54,229 nt of DNA from Gammaproteobacteria bacterium. Lineage in GTDB: Bacteria; Pseudomonadota; Gammaproteobacteria; Enterobacterales; GCA-2746155. Shown here one piece after another: positions 46,182 to 54,229 of this stretch; position 1 is the stretch's first letter, and each line of letters begins with the position of its first letter. Where the stretch lies: NCBI GenBank assembly GCA_002746155.1, contig NVWF01000002.1:41373-95601 (forward strand), written 5' to 3'. The notes beneath the pieces were generated by a model. That model ran no database searches. It was not told the DNA's origin and was given only the letters and a program-made list of their open reading frames with translations. A program made the translations under genes and the position numbers.

Positions 46182-48688
46182 TAAATCGTTCCTGTTCTTG
46201 GCTCAGTCAGTGGTGGTAAAAGTGTTTTTAATGATGCTTGGGGTTTGTCTGGGTATCTAATAAGCCGCGTTGCGTTGAGTACCACTAATAATGAACTTAA
46301 AGACATACCCAATGCTGCAATCCAAGGTACCATTAAACCAGAGACTGCAAAGGGGATCGCGATAATATTATAGGCAAATGTCCAACCGTAATTTTGCCTT
46401 ATAATAGTTTTCGTTTTTATCGCCATCTGTTGTAATTGCAACAGAGAACCTAATCCGGGACTTAGAAAAATAACATCAGCACGGGACTGGGCTAAGCTAG
46501 TGGCCTCTGCAACGGCTATAGAAATCCCACTTGCGGCTAGCACTGGGCCATCATTTACTCCGTCACCCAGAGTCATGGTGAACTTGCCGCTGGCTGATAG
46601 GTCGCTTACATACTGTTTCTTTTTATCAGCACTGACACCACTTAACATTTGATTAAATTCCAATTGCTTTGCCAATCGTTGAACTTCGGCAGAAGTATCT
46701 CCACTAAGTAGGTGTCTGGTAAGGGATTTTAACCAGGGATCATTAAGGGTGCTGGTTACATCATGCTTTAGTGGGTCATAGAGGGTAAAACTGGCTATTA
46801 ACTGCTTGTGGTCAACCAGAAAAATTCTTCTCTGGCTATTTAACTCATCCAATAAGAGCTTATCCACTGAAGGTGAGAACTCCAAAATATACTCTCTACT
46901 GCCGATAGCATAATTTTTATCTTGATATGTCCCTGTTATGCCACGTCCAGACAATACCTCTACATCAGACATATCAACAGTATCAAATCCCTTGAAAGCT
47001 GAAGCAATAGGGTGAGCTGAAGCTTTTTCCAAACCAGCTGCCAACCTATTACAAAAAGCTATGTTCAGATCTGAAAAACAGGTGGTTTTTTTAATTGAGA
47101 TTTGCCCAGTGGTTAGGGTTCCGGTTTTATCAAAAATAACATCCGTGACATTAAATATTTCATCAATGACCTTATTTTCCACCAACAAAATACCTTGTTT
47201 GCGCAATCCGATACTCGCCGCAGTATGGGCAACAGGAGTTGCCAAAGACAAGGCACAGGGACAACTAACTACCAATAGGCTGACTACTACAGGTAGCACC
47301 ATTGATGCATCAACGACCCACCAATAACTGCCAACTAGCACTGCAAGTATTAATATCAGACTGATAAATATTGAAGCAATTTTATGGGCGAGACTTAGAC
47401 TTGTTGATTTATGTTTAGTGGTTAGTGACATAAGATCTAAAATTACACTCACCGCAGATTGTTCAACATTACGCAGTACTTTAATTTCAACAAAACCATC
47501 ACAGAGGATACTACCAGCCAATACAGTTTCACCACAACCGTGTCTTTTTGCCATAAACTCTCCGGTTAATGCCGACTCGTCAAAATAGCCGTCGCCATCA
47601 GTCACTTCTCCATCGACAGGTACTCTTTCTCCAGCCTTGATAATAACCCTGTCTCCAATCTTCAATTGCAAAGGAGTTACCCACTTTTCTCCTCCTGTTG
47701 TTTTTAAACAACACTTTAGAGGTAATAATTCTGCAAGGTTTCGATCCTGCCTACTCATTTGCCAACGTACCTTTAATTCAAGGTAACGGCCGAGTAATAA
47801 TAGAAAACTAAACATGGTTACTGATTCGTAGTAAACAGCACCAACACCTCTAACAGTTGATACCAAACTCGCTATGTAAGCCACAGCAATGGCTAGGGCA
47901 ACGGGTACATCCATACCAACTCTGCGATTACTGAGATCCCGTAAGGCACCTGTAAAAAAAACTTGTGCACTATAAAAAACCACAGCAGTTGCAAAAATAA
48001 GAGAAGTCCACTTGAGTAAACTGGCGTAACTGCCTAGCTGTGGCATATCGCTTGAGTATAGCCCGAGTGTCAACATCATCACTTGCATTGTTCCTAGTCC
48101 AGCAACAGCTAAACGTTTTAGATGTTGATTGTTTTCCTGTTGGCGGCGAAGTTCTACAACGTCTTCTATCCAGGGATAAGGTCGGTATCCACAGGATTCT
48201 ATTGCTGCGAAAACGTCGCTGACCTTTATTGTTTTAGGATCAAAGTCCAGACGCAAACTTTGTCTTTCCAAATTCAGGCAAACCTGTTTCACCGCCACTA
48301 GAGATTCAAGTTTTCTTTGCAACAACCATACACAAGCCGCACATACCATTCCCTGTATTTGTAACTCCAAGCGTTTATGACCGTTTTCAATATTCCTTAC
48401 AAAGCCAACCTGAATTTCTTCAGTATCAAAATAATGCCAATTTTCAGAGTTCTGTTTATTTCTATCGGATGAATCAGTTGTTTGACTTTCAGCGACTTTA
48501 ACGGGTTCAGCATAAGCAGTCCTGTACTTATAAAAATTGCTCAAACCACTGTCCAAAATGCAGCGACATACTGTTTGGCAACCTGGACAACAGGTGAATT
48601 CAACACTGTCTTCAAACTTCACTTCAAAGACTGATCCAGCTGGAATGGTTAATCCACAGTGAAAGCAGTTGTTGTTAGAGACATCCAT
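46181..48688 (-). CDS. ccoI: Copper-exporting P-type ATPase CcoI (FixI)
   Basis: CcoI (835 aa) is the P1B-type ATPase that delivers copper for the CcoN active site. An N-terminal cysteine-rich region has CFHCGL and CCPGCQTVC. A heavy-metal domain has GMVCAACVW near residue 118. The membrane metal site SCPCALSLATP is near 478, the phosphorylation site DKTGTLT near 520, and GDGVNDGPVLA near 705. The gene starts five bases after the ccoH stop codon, in the normal ccoGHIS order. Confidence 0.95.
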   Translation of the reverse strand: MDVSNNNCFHCGLTIPAGSVFEVKFEDSVEFTCCPGCQTVCRCILDSGLSNFYKYRTAYAEPVKVAESQTTDSSDRNKQNSENWHYFDTEEIQVGFVRNIENGHKRLELQIQGMVCAACVWLLQRKLESLVAVKQVCLNLERQSLRLDFDPKTIKVSDVFAAIESCGYRPYPWIEDVVELRRQQENNQHLKRLAVAGLGTMQVMMLTLGLYSSDMPQLGSYASLLKWTSLIFATAVVFYSAQVFFTGALRDLSNRRVGMDVPVALAIAVAYIASLVSTVRGVGAVYYESVTMFSFLLLLGRYLELKVRWQMSRQDRNLAELLPLKCCLKTTGGEKWVTPLQLKIGDRVIIKAGERVPVDGEVTDGDGYFDESALTGEFMAKRHGCGETVLAGSILCDGFVEIKVLRNVEQSAVSVILDLMSLTTKHKSTSLSLAHKIASIFISLILILAVLVGSYWWVVDASMVLPVVVSLLVVSCPCALSLATPVAHTAASIGLRKQGILLVENKVIDEIFNVTDVIFDKTGTLTTGQISIKKTTCFSDLNIAFCNRLAAGLEKASAHPIASAFKGFDTVDMSDVEVLSGRGITGTYQDKNYAIGSREYILEFSPSVDKLLLDELNSQRRIFLVDHKQLIASFTLYDPLKHDVTSTLNDPWLKSLTRHLLSGDTSAEVQRLAKQLEFNQMLSGVSADKKKQYVSDLSASGKFTMTLGDGVNDGPVLAASGISIAVAEATSLAQSRADVIFLSPGLGSLLQLQQMAIKTKTIIRQNYGWTFAYNIIAIPFAVSGLMVPWIAALGMSLSSLLVVLNATRLIRYPDKPQASLKTLLPPLTEPRTGTI

Positions 48689-48693
48689 AATAG

Positions 48694-49245
48694 TTAACGA
48701 TTAGCCAGTAAAGTAATTGGAATATCCAAGGGTAGATGTAGTTCAGTTTTTAAACGCCAAGGTTCAGCCGTTTCCGATAGATCTGTTACCGGTTCAATGA
48801 CTAAATACCAACGTCCTTTTAATGGCGTTTTTAATTGGCCATAATAAAAACCATTGGGACCGATATTAAGAAACAACCGAAAGTCTTTAGTTTTTAAAGT
48901 TGGATGATAGAACTTCAAGGATAATGAGTCAGGTGCAGTGTTACCCGATAACTGAGCCCTCACCTCACCTGTCAAATCATCCAGCCATAAATTAGTACTG
49001 ACATTCAACGCAAAAGCTTGTTGCTCAGCATCCTTAGTTTGGTTTATGGCAAGACCTTCTTTGTAATAATCATCAATGACAATTGAGTCTTGAGTGTTAA
49101 TTGCTACCACTAAAAGTCCAATACCCATAAATACCACAACTATCAATGGGGTTAATACAAACCAGGCCCATTCTTGTTTATACCAGGGACCTTCGGACTC
49201 ATAGTTCAATATCTTATTATACTGTTGATGATTTGTTTTATTCAT
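48694..49245 (-). CDS. ccoH: cbb3 oxidase assembly protein CcoH (FixH)
   Basis: The protein has 183 residues with one membrane helix (about residues 28-50) after WYKQEWAWFVLTPL, the FixH start. The periplasmic part has the block DDYYKEGLAINQTKD and ends in a beta-rich domain. It is thought to assist CcoI and oxidase assembly. Its ATG overlaps the end of ccoG by eight bases and it precedes ccoI directly. Confidence 0.92.
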   Translation of the reverse strand: MNKTNHQQYNKILNYESEGPWYKQEWAWFVLTPLIVVVFMGIGLLVVAINTQDSIVIDDYYKEGLAINQTKDAEQQAFALNVSTNLWLDDLTGEVRAQLSGNTAPDSLSLKFYHPTLKTKDFRLFLNIGPNGFYYGQLKTPLKGRWYLVIEPVTDLSETAEPWRLKTELHLPLDIPITLLANR

Positions 49246-50695
49246 TGTATTCCTTGAATAATAGTGGTCCTATGAATCGACTTTCCTCGACAACACTAAC
49301 GTCAACCTCGGCGGTGTCCAGCAAATGGAAGGAGATGACTTCTGTTTTTCTTTTGAGTAATCCATGTTTTAGTAAGAGACGGATCGGTAGATCACGTATT
49401 TCTCCAGGCTGCAAAGTTAACTTTTTAATACCTGAGAGTGTGATACCTTCTAAACCTGAAACCATTAGGCTATAAGTTTTCTGATGCTGGGTTTTGTTCA
49501 TAATTTTCAGGGTATAACTGTTCTCAATGAAGTTCTCAGAAGTTATTCTAAATAATTGATTTCTGTCTCTGATGACATCAAGAGCTAAGGTATCACGGGT
49601 GATTAATGACCCTATAAACAGCATGATCATAAGGATTATCACTAGCCCATAACCGGCAAGTCTAGGCCTTAAGTTATTGGTTTTAGTGCCAGCCATCTCA
49701 TGTTCTGTCGCATAAAGAATCAAATCCGGTGCATAACCTATTTTAGCCATAACTTCATTGCAGGCATCAATACATAAGGCACAACTGATGCATTCATATT
49801 GTAGGCCGTCACGTATATCGATTCCTGTAGGACAAACCTGTACACACACGGTACAATCCACACAATCACCTAGATCAATTTCCCGTGGATTTTGATTTTT
49901 CTTTCTTGGCCCTCTTTTATCGCCGCGATCCTTGTCATAAGTGACTACTAATGTATCAGGATCATACATGGCACTCTGAAAACGTGCGTAGGGACACATA
50001 TAAATACAGACCTGTTCTCTCAACCATCCTGCATTAAGATAAGTAGCCATAGTGAATAAAGCTATCCAGAATAGGGTTGTTAAAGTAAGTTGTAACTCCC
50101 AGAACTGTACAAACAGTTCGCGAATTGGAATAAAGTAGCCAACAAAGGTGATAGCCGTGATAAAGGAAAAACATAGCCATAAAAGGTGTTTGCTACCCCT
50201 TCGAAAAAATTTAGCCACACTGATTGGAGAATTATCCATTTTGATGCGTTGATTTCGATTACCTTCGCATAACCTCTCCACCCACATAAAAACGTTTGTC
50301 CATACTGTTTGCGGACAGAGATATCCACACCAGACTCGCCCGAGCCAAATGGTCACAAAAAATAAGCTTAAGGCTGAAATAATTAACAGCCCTGATAATA
50401 AGATCAAATCTTGAGGCCAGATTGTCAGTTCAAAAATATAAAACTTTCTGGTTGGTAAATCCCAGAGAATGGCCTGTCTAGTTCCCCATTGCAGCCAAAC
50501 TGCAGCAAAAAAGAGAACAAGGAAAAACCAGCCGGTATAAGCTCTTAATCTTTGGAATCTGCCTTTAACGTTGCGAGTCTGGATCTTGACTCTTTTTTCA
50601 TAAAGATTATGACTAATAGGAACAATTTCCACTGCCTTTGTTGCAGTAGGAAAAGCTGCAGTAGGAAAAGTCCGGTTATTTCCATTATCTGACAT
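49238..50695 (-). CDS. ccoG: cbb3 oxidase accessory ferredoxin protein CcoG (RdxA/FixG)
   Basis: CcoG (485 aa) is an inner-membrane iron-sulfur protein that reduces copper(II) for oxidase assembly in known relatives. Five membrane segments are seen. RVWCGYLCPQTVW and CIYMCPYARFQ are typical. Two 4Fe-4S motifs follow: CVDCTVCVQVCPTG and CISCALCIDAC near residues 265-320. The C-terminal domain is an immunoglobulin-like periplasmic part. It follows ccoP by six bases. Confidence 0.95.
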   Translation of the reverse strand: MSDNGNNRTFPTAAFPTATKAVEIVPISHNLYEKRVKIQTRNVKGRFQRLRAYTGWFFLVLFFAAVWLQWGTRQAILWDLPTRKFYIFELTIWPQDLILLSGLLIISALSLFFVTIWLGRVWCGYLCPQTVWTNVFMWVERLCEGNRNQRIKMDNSPISVAKFFRRGSKHLLWLCFSFITAITFVGYFIPIRELFVQFWELQLTLTTLFWIALFTMATYLNAGWLREQVCIYMCPYARFQSAMYDPDTLVVTYDKDRGDKRGPRKKNQNPREIDLGDCVDCTVCVQVCPTGIDIRDGLQYECISCALCIDACNEVMAKIGYAPDLILYATEHEMAGTKTNNLRPRLAGYGLVIILMIMLFIGSLITRDTLALDVIRDRNQLFRITSENFIENSYTLKIMNKTQHQKTYSLMVSGLEGITLSGIKKLTLQPGEIRDLPIRLLLKHGLLKRKTEVISFHLLDTAEVDVSVVEESRFIGPLLFKEYNE

Positions 50696-50701
50696 CAGCT
50701 G

Positions 50702-51619
50702 TTAATTAGAAGCTCGGGTTAAGCTATAAACATAAGCAGCAACCAGATGAATTTGATGCTCATTTAACTGGGCTGAAAATGCTGGCATCTGTCCGCTGCG
50801 ACCCTTGTCAATACTCTCGCTGACATACTTTATGGAACTACCATACAACCAAGTAGTATCCGTGAGGTCGGGAGCTCCCATCAGCTGTTGACCTTTAGCA
50901 TCTATACCATGACAGGCAAAACACATTGTCTTATAAACTGTTTCACCTAGTTTAACTTGATCTGCTTCAACACTTAGACCACTTAAGCTTCGGATGTAAG
51001 CGGTTACATTTTGCACACCATCCTCACCAATTACAGCTCCCAGTGCTGGCATCACTGCTTGGCGCCCCTGGGTGATAGATGTCTTGATGGTTTCAGCAGA
51101 ACCGCCATATAACCAGTCGTCATCGGTCAAATTTGGGTAGCCTCTTGAACCTGTTGCACTAGATCCATGACAAGAAGAGCAATTATTGGCAAATATTCGT
51201 TGGCCCATTTTTAGTGCAGCGGGCTCCTCTAATAACTTATCAATGGGAATACTTCCGTAACGTTCAAATATTGGACCGTATTGCTGCTCTGCAAGTTTTA
51301 CTTCTTCCTGCCACTGTCCCGTTGAAGTCCAATTTAAATAGCCTTTGTAATTTCCCAATCCTGGATAGAGGAACAAATAAACAAGAGCAAAGACAATGCT
51401 CAAGATATATAACCAAAACCACCAACTCGGTAGAGGATTGTCATATTCTTCAATCCCATCAAAATTATGGCCAGTAGTGGGTACCCCAGACTCAGACGTT
51501 AATTGCTCCTGATCTTTATTGCTTAACTTTGTCTCTCTATAAGTTATGCCCAACCAGGCAACAAAGAAAATCATGCCTAAAGTGAGAATGATAATGTACC
51601 AACTCCAAAAATCACTCAT
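50702..51619 (-). CDS. ccoP: cbb3 cytochrome oxidase diheme subunit CcoP
   Basis: CcoP (305 aa) carries electrons from soluble cytochromes to CcoO. Two membrane segments at the N-terminus (about 5-25 and 65-85) are followed by two c-type haem domains with CSSCH near residue 147 and CFACH near residue 235. Axial methionines are in AVMPALG and GQMPAFS. Its start overlaps ccoQ by eight bases. It is the periplasmic electron-entry subunit. Confidence 0.96.
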   Translation of the reverse strand: MSDFWSWYIIILTLGMIFFVAWLGITYRETKLSNKDQEQLTSESGVPTTGHNFDGIEEYDNPLPSWWFWLYILSIVFALVYLFLYPGLGNYKGYLNWTSTGQWQEEVKLAEQQYGPIFERYGSIPIDKLLEEPAALKMGQRIFANNCSSCHGSSATGSRGYPNLTDDDWLYGGSAETIKTSITQGRQAVMPALGAVIGEDGVQNVTAYIRSLSGLSVEADQVKLGETVYKTMCFACHGIDAKGQQLMGAPDLTDTTWLYGSSIKYVSESIDKGRSGQMPAFSAQLNEHQIHLVAAYVYSLTRASN

Positions 51620-51779
51620 CGGAAGTTACCTCATTCTTTATTTCAGGATCGGCAAAGGGTAAATTAGCGGCTTCATCAAAACTTGCTTTGCGTTTAGGAC
51701 TAAATGCCCAAACAAATAAAATCAAAAAGGTGATCAACATCACCACAGTAAACGCACCTCTTAATACATTAATATCCAT
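51612..51779 (-). CDS. ccoQ: cbb3 oxidase subunit CcoQ
   Basis: This is a 55-codon frame: MDINVLRGAFTVVMLITFLI, then LFVWAFSPKRKASFDEAANLPF and an acidic end. One membrane helix followed by W-A-[FY]-S-x-x-[RK] and FDEAANLPF is the CcoQ signature. CcoQ stabilises the assembled oxidase. It starts four bases after the ccoO stop codon and overlaps ccoP by eight bases. Confidence 0.95.
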   Translation of the reverse strand: MDINVLRGAFTVVMLITFLILFVWAFSPKRKASFDEAANLPFADPEIKNEVTSDE

Positions 51780-51782
51780 AAT

Positions 51783-52394
51783 TTATCGCCTGCTCTTAAT
51801 GACTGTGCCCAATACCTGAAGATAAGCCACTAGAGCCTCGGCTTCAGTTTTACCCACTACTGCAGCTTTTGCCTTAGCAATTTCTTCAGCAGTGTAGGGT
51901 ACGCCTAATTGTTTTAAAACGGTCATTTTTTTACTGGTATACTTCCCGTCTAACTCAGCTTCGAACAACCAGGGAAAAGCTGGCATATTTGATGCAGGAA
52001 CTACGTCTCTGGGATTAAACAAATGCGCATATTGCCAGTCATCGCTATAACGTCCACCTACTCTTGCTAAATCCGGGCCAGTGCGTTTAGAGCCCCATAA
52101 GAAAGGGTGTTCATAAACCTGTTCACCGGCAACAGTGTAATGACCATAACGTTCTGTTTCTGCACGTAACGGTCTGATCATCTGTGTATGACAAACATGA
52201 CATCCTTCGCGAATATATATATCCCGTCCTTCTAACTGCAAAGCTGTGTAGGGCTTCAACCCTTTTACGGGTTCGATTACCTGTCGGTCAAAAAATTGGG
52301 GTACGATTTCAACCAAACCACCAAAACTAACTACCACAATGACCAATAAGCTCATCAGGCCAATATTGGTTTCAATTTTTTCATGTTTCATCAA
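51783..52394 (-). CDS. ccoO: cbb3 cytochrome oxidase monoheme subunit CcoO
   Basis: CcoO (203 aa) has an N-terminal membrane helix (about 10-32) and one c-type haem site [20 protein letters not shown] near residue 62, the family hallmark. [10 protein letters not shown] supplies the axial methionine. It passes electrons from CcoP to CcoN. It starts seven bases after the ccoN stop. Confidence 0.96.
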   Translation of the reverse strand: MMKHEKIETNIGLMSLLVIVVVSFGGLVEIVPQFFDRQVIEPVKGLKPYTALQLEGRDIYIREGCHVCHTQMIRPLRAETERYGHYTVAGEQVYEHPFLWGSKRTGPDLARVGGRYSDDWQYAHLFNPRDVVPASNMPAFPWLFEAELDGKYTSKKMTVLKQLGVPYTAEEIAKAKAAVVGKTEAEALVAYLQVLGTVIKSRR

Positions 52395-52401
52395 CTGTTC
52401 C

Positions 52402-53856
52402 TTAAGTTGTAGCAGGTTGAGCTAAGTTATTAGTATCAGTTATTAAACCTTCATCTGCGGTTAATCCCTGTGAAGTCCGCCAAACGTTATAACCCATAAT
52501 TAGCATTCCCAATAGAAACAAAGCACCACCGATTACCCGAATAATGTAGCCCGGATAACTGGCTTCAAGTGATTGCACAAAACTATAGGTTAAGGTGCCG
52601 TCATTGTTTACTGCTCGCCACATTAAGCCTTGCATTAATCCATTAACCCACATAGATGCTATATAAAGTACTGTACCGATAGTCGATAGCCAGAAGTGCG
52701 CGTTAATCAGTCGGATTGAATACATCTGACCATATTTCCTGCCGTACATAATGGGTAGCATGTGATACATGGCGCCAATGGTGACCATTGCCACCCAGCC
52801 TAAGGCACCTGCATGGACATGGGCAATTGTCCAATCTGTATTATGAGATAAGGCATTAACCGTTTTAATACTCATCATTGGGCCTTCAAAAGTGGACATA
52901 CCATAAAATGACAATGAAACCACTAGAAATCTTAAAATTGGGTCGGTGCGTAATTTACGCCAAGCACCTGCTAAGGTCATCATGCCATTGATCATTCCTC
53001 CCCAACTGGGCGCCAGTAAAACGATTGACATCACCATGGAGACATTCTGCGCCCAATCAGGCAGGGCACTATAATGTAAATGATGGCCTCCAGCCCACAT
53101 ATAGATGGCAATTAATGACCAGAAATGAACGATTGACAAACGATAGGAATAAACGGGTCTTTCGGCCTGTTTGGGCACAAAATAATACATAATTCCTAAA
53201 AAGCCGGCTGTTAAAAAGAAGCCAACAGCATTATGGCCATACCACCATTGAACCATGGCATCTATGGCGCCAGAATATACAGAATAGGATTTCCACATAC
53301 TAACAGGCAATGCAGCACTGTTAACCACATGCAATAAAGCAACAACGAGAATAAAGGCCAAGAAAAACCAGTTAGCGACATAGATGTGCTGAGTCTTGCG
53401 TCGCATAATTGTGCCGATAAACACGATGGCATAAGACACCCATACTAGGGTAATTAAAATATCAATTGGCCATTCCAGTTCAGCGTATTCTTTTGAAGTA
53501 GTCAGACCCAGAGGCAGAGTAATCACTGCAGCAACAATCACTGCTTGCCAACCCCAAAAAGTAAAGGCGACTAAGGCAGGGAAGGCGAGCCGAGTCTGGC
53601 AAGTACGTTGCACCACGAAATAAGAAGTGGCAAAAAGTGCACAACCGCCAAAGGCAAACACCACTGCATTAGTATGTAGTGGTCGTAACCTTCCAAAATG
53701 AAGATACTGGGAATTGAAATTGAGTTCGGGCCACACCAACTGCGCAGCAATCAATACCCCCACCAACATCCCTATAATTCCCCAAACTACTGTCATGAGT
53801 GAGAATTGACGTACAACATTGTAGTTATACTTAGGGTGTTTATAAATAGAGTTCAT
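52402..53856 (-). CDS. ccoN: cbb3 cytochrome oxidase catalytic subunit CcoN
   Basis: CcoN (484 aa) is the proton-pumping haem-copper subunit that reduces oxygen with high affinity. About twelve membrane helices are present. Haem and copper histidines are seen in [49 protein letters not shown] and [16 protein letters not shown]. Length and motifs match the family. It is the first gene of the leftward operon and is controlled from an FNR-type box 75 bases upstream. Confidence 0.97.
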   Translation of the reverse strand: MNSIYKHPKYNYNVVRQFSLMTVVWGIIGMLVGVLIAAQLVWPELNFNSQYLHFGRLRPLHTNAVVFAFGGCALFATSYFVVQRTCQTRLAFPALVAFTFWGWQAVIVAAVITLPLGLTTSKEYAELEWPIDILITLVWVSYAIVFIGTIMRRKTQHIYVANWFFLAFILVVALLHVVNSAALPVSMWKSYSVYSGAIDAMVQWWYGHNAVGFFLTAGFLGIMYYFVPKQAERPVYSYRLSIVHFWSLIAIYMWAGGHHLHYSALPDWAQNVSMVMSIVLLAPSWGGMINGMMTLAGAWRKLRTDPILRFLVVSLSFYGMSTFEGPMMSIKTVNALSHNTDWTIAHVHAGALGWVAMVTIGAMYHMLPIMYGRKYGQMYSIRLINAHFWLSTIGTVLYIASMWVNGLMQGLMWRAVNNDGTLTYSFVQSLEASYPGYIIRVIGGALFLLGMLIMGYNVWRTSQGLTADEGLITDTNNLAQPATT

Positions 53857-53902
53857 ACAGATATCCTAATTTTAAAGCATTAAATAATGGTTTATTTTAC
53901 GG

Positions 53903-53944
53903 ATACTATCAGTATGAAACCAGACCTATTTTGACTTAAGTCAA
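53903..53944 (-). promoter_or_regulatory. FNR/Anr-dependent promoter of ccoN
   Basis: TTGACTTAAGTCAA at 53931-53944 is a perfect 14-bp palindrome of the FNR/Anr type (TTGAT-N4-ATCAA consensus, one change per half). On the minus strand TAGTAT at 53908-53903 stands where the -10 box of a class II FNR promoter should be if the box is centred at -41.5. The start would then be near 53896, some 40 bases before the ATG. It would induce the oxidase when oxygen is low. Confidence 0.8.
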
Positions 53945-54031
53945 TATAGTTGAATTAAGTTTAAAGATTAAAGCACTTTCACATAGTTTTTAGTACGAAT
54001 ATCACCAGTATTCCAGTAGGTAGTTCCGGCA

Positions 54032-54229
54032 ATGACAGCACTCATGGATATATTACTTCCGGAAGTGATTCTTGATAGGCATTTACTGATCGTACTTGCT
54101 CTAATTTTTGTATGTGAGTATAGTCGTTACGCTAAAAGATACGGATATAAAAAAACTATAAGGAATATAAATCTAATGCATTCTCGTTGTAAAAATCAAA
54201 TTATTCTAGTCATTGCCATCATTTTAAAT
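54032..54229 (+). CDS. Partial open frame at the right edge, unknown
   Basis: An open frame starts at ATG 54032 (or 54044, or 54176 with AAGGA upstream) and runs off the window. The visible 66 residues hold hydrophobic stretches DRHLLIVLALIFVCEY and NQIILVIAIILN. With the start at 54176 the protein would begin with a typical signal-like helix. It is divergent from ccoN. I do not recognise it, and the frame may be by chance. Confidence 0.3.
   Translation, partial: MTALMDILLPEVILDRHLLIVLALIFVCEYSRYAKRYGYKKTIRNINLMHSRCKNQIILVIAIILN

Overview
The window is an AT-rich piece of a gammaproteobacterial chromosome. No RNA genes, plasmid or phage functions were seen. The order plsX-fabD-fabG-acpP-fabF-pabC-mltG-tmk-holB-pilZ-tatD, with no fabH next to plsX, is the arrangement of Pseudomonas and many marine Gammaproteobacteria rather than that of E. 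coli. The arginine succinyltransferase genes, the PsrA-like regulator with FadE, and the complete cbb3 oxidase cluster fit the same group. The genus cannot be named from the sequence alone.

Region by region: 1-190 holds no recognisable gene. 191-1293 encodes an exported single-cysteine peroxiredoxin and a coupled membrane protein. 1406-11578 is a long rightward superoperon for fatty acid and phospholipid synthesis, a ribosomal protein, folate, cell wall and replication, ending in pilZ and tatD. 11705-14618 holds an Ada-type DNA repair regulator, then leuA behind a leucine-rich leader peptide and an intrinsic terminator, which together form a classical attenuator. 14710-19185 holds a large M1-M28-PDZ exopeptidase gene broken by a 25-bp tandem duplication, and a ChaN-like lipoprotein. 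19224-21172 is an insertion sequence with 18-bp terminal inverted repeats that abuts the 3' half of an aspartyl/asparaginyl hydroxylase gene; the 5' half is gone. 21259-24782 holds an Slp lipoprotein, a ComFB-like protein, an alpha/beta hydrolase and a DUF418 membrane protein.

24999-30135 is an arginine catabolism island: astA and astB leftward with an acidic amino acid symporter, and astC/argD divergent. 30141-34304 is the tesA/ybbA-ybbP divergent group, split by a 262-bp MITE-like element. 34455-40227 holds topA, a small transglycosylase-like lipoprotein framed by two solo ends of the same MITE family, rlmKL and a glutaredoxin-like gene. 40979-44120 is a PsrA-like TetR regulator with fadE, with two tandem operator-like sites over the promoter. 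44121-44650 has no gene, but carries a strong leftward terminator hairpin with a C-rich loop.

44651-53856 is leftward: a Yip1-family protein and the whole ccoNOQP-ccoGHIS cluster with a SafE-type membrane protein. It is driven from an FNR/Anr box placed exactly as in a class II FNR promoter. An open frame of unknown function runs off the right edge.

The most noteworthy signals are the leu attenuator, whose 21-residue leader uses all six leucine codons; the M1-M28-PDZ fusion gene inactivated by a tandem duplication; the MITE family, whose ends place a TATAAT-like hexamer upstream of housekeeping genes; the tandem PsrA-type operators; and an unexplained 19-bp inverted repeat across the insertion sequence boundary.
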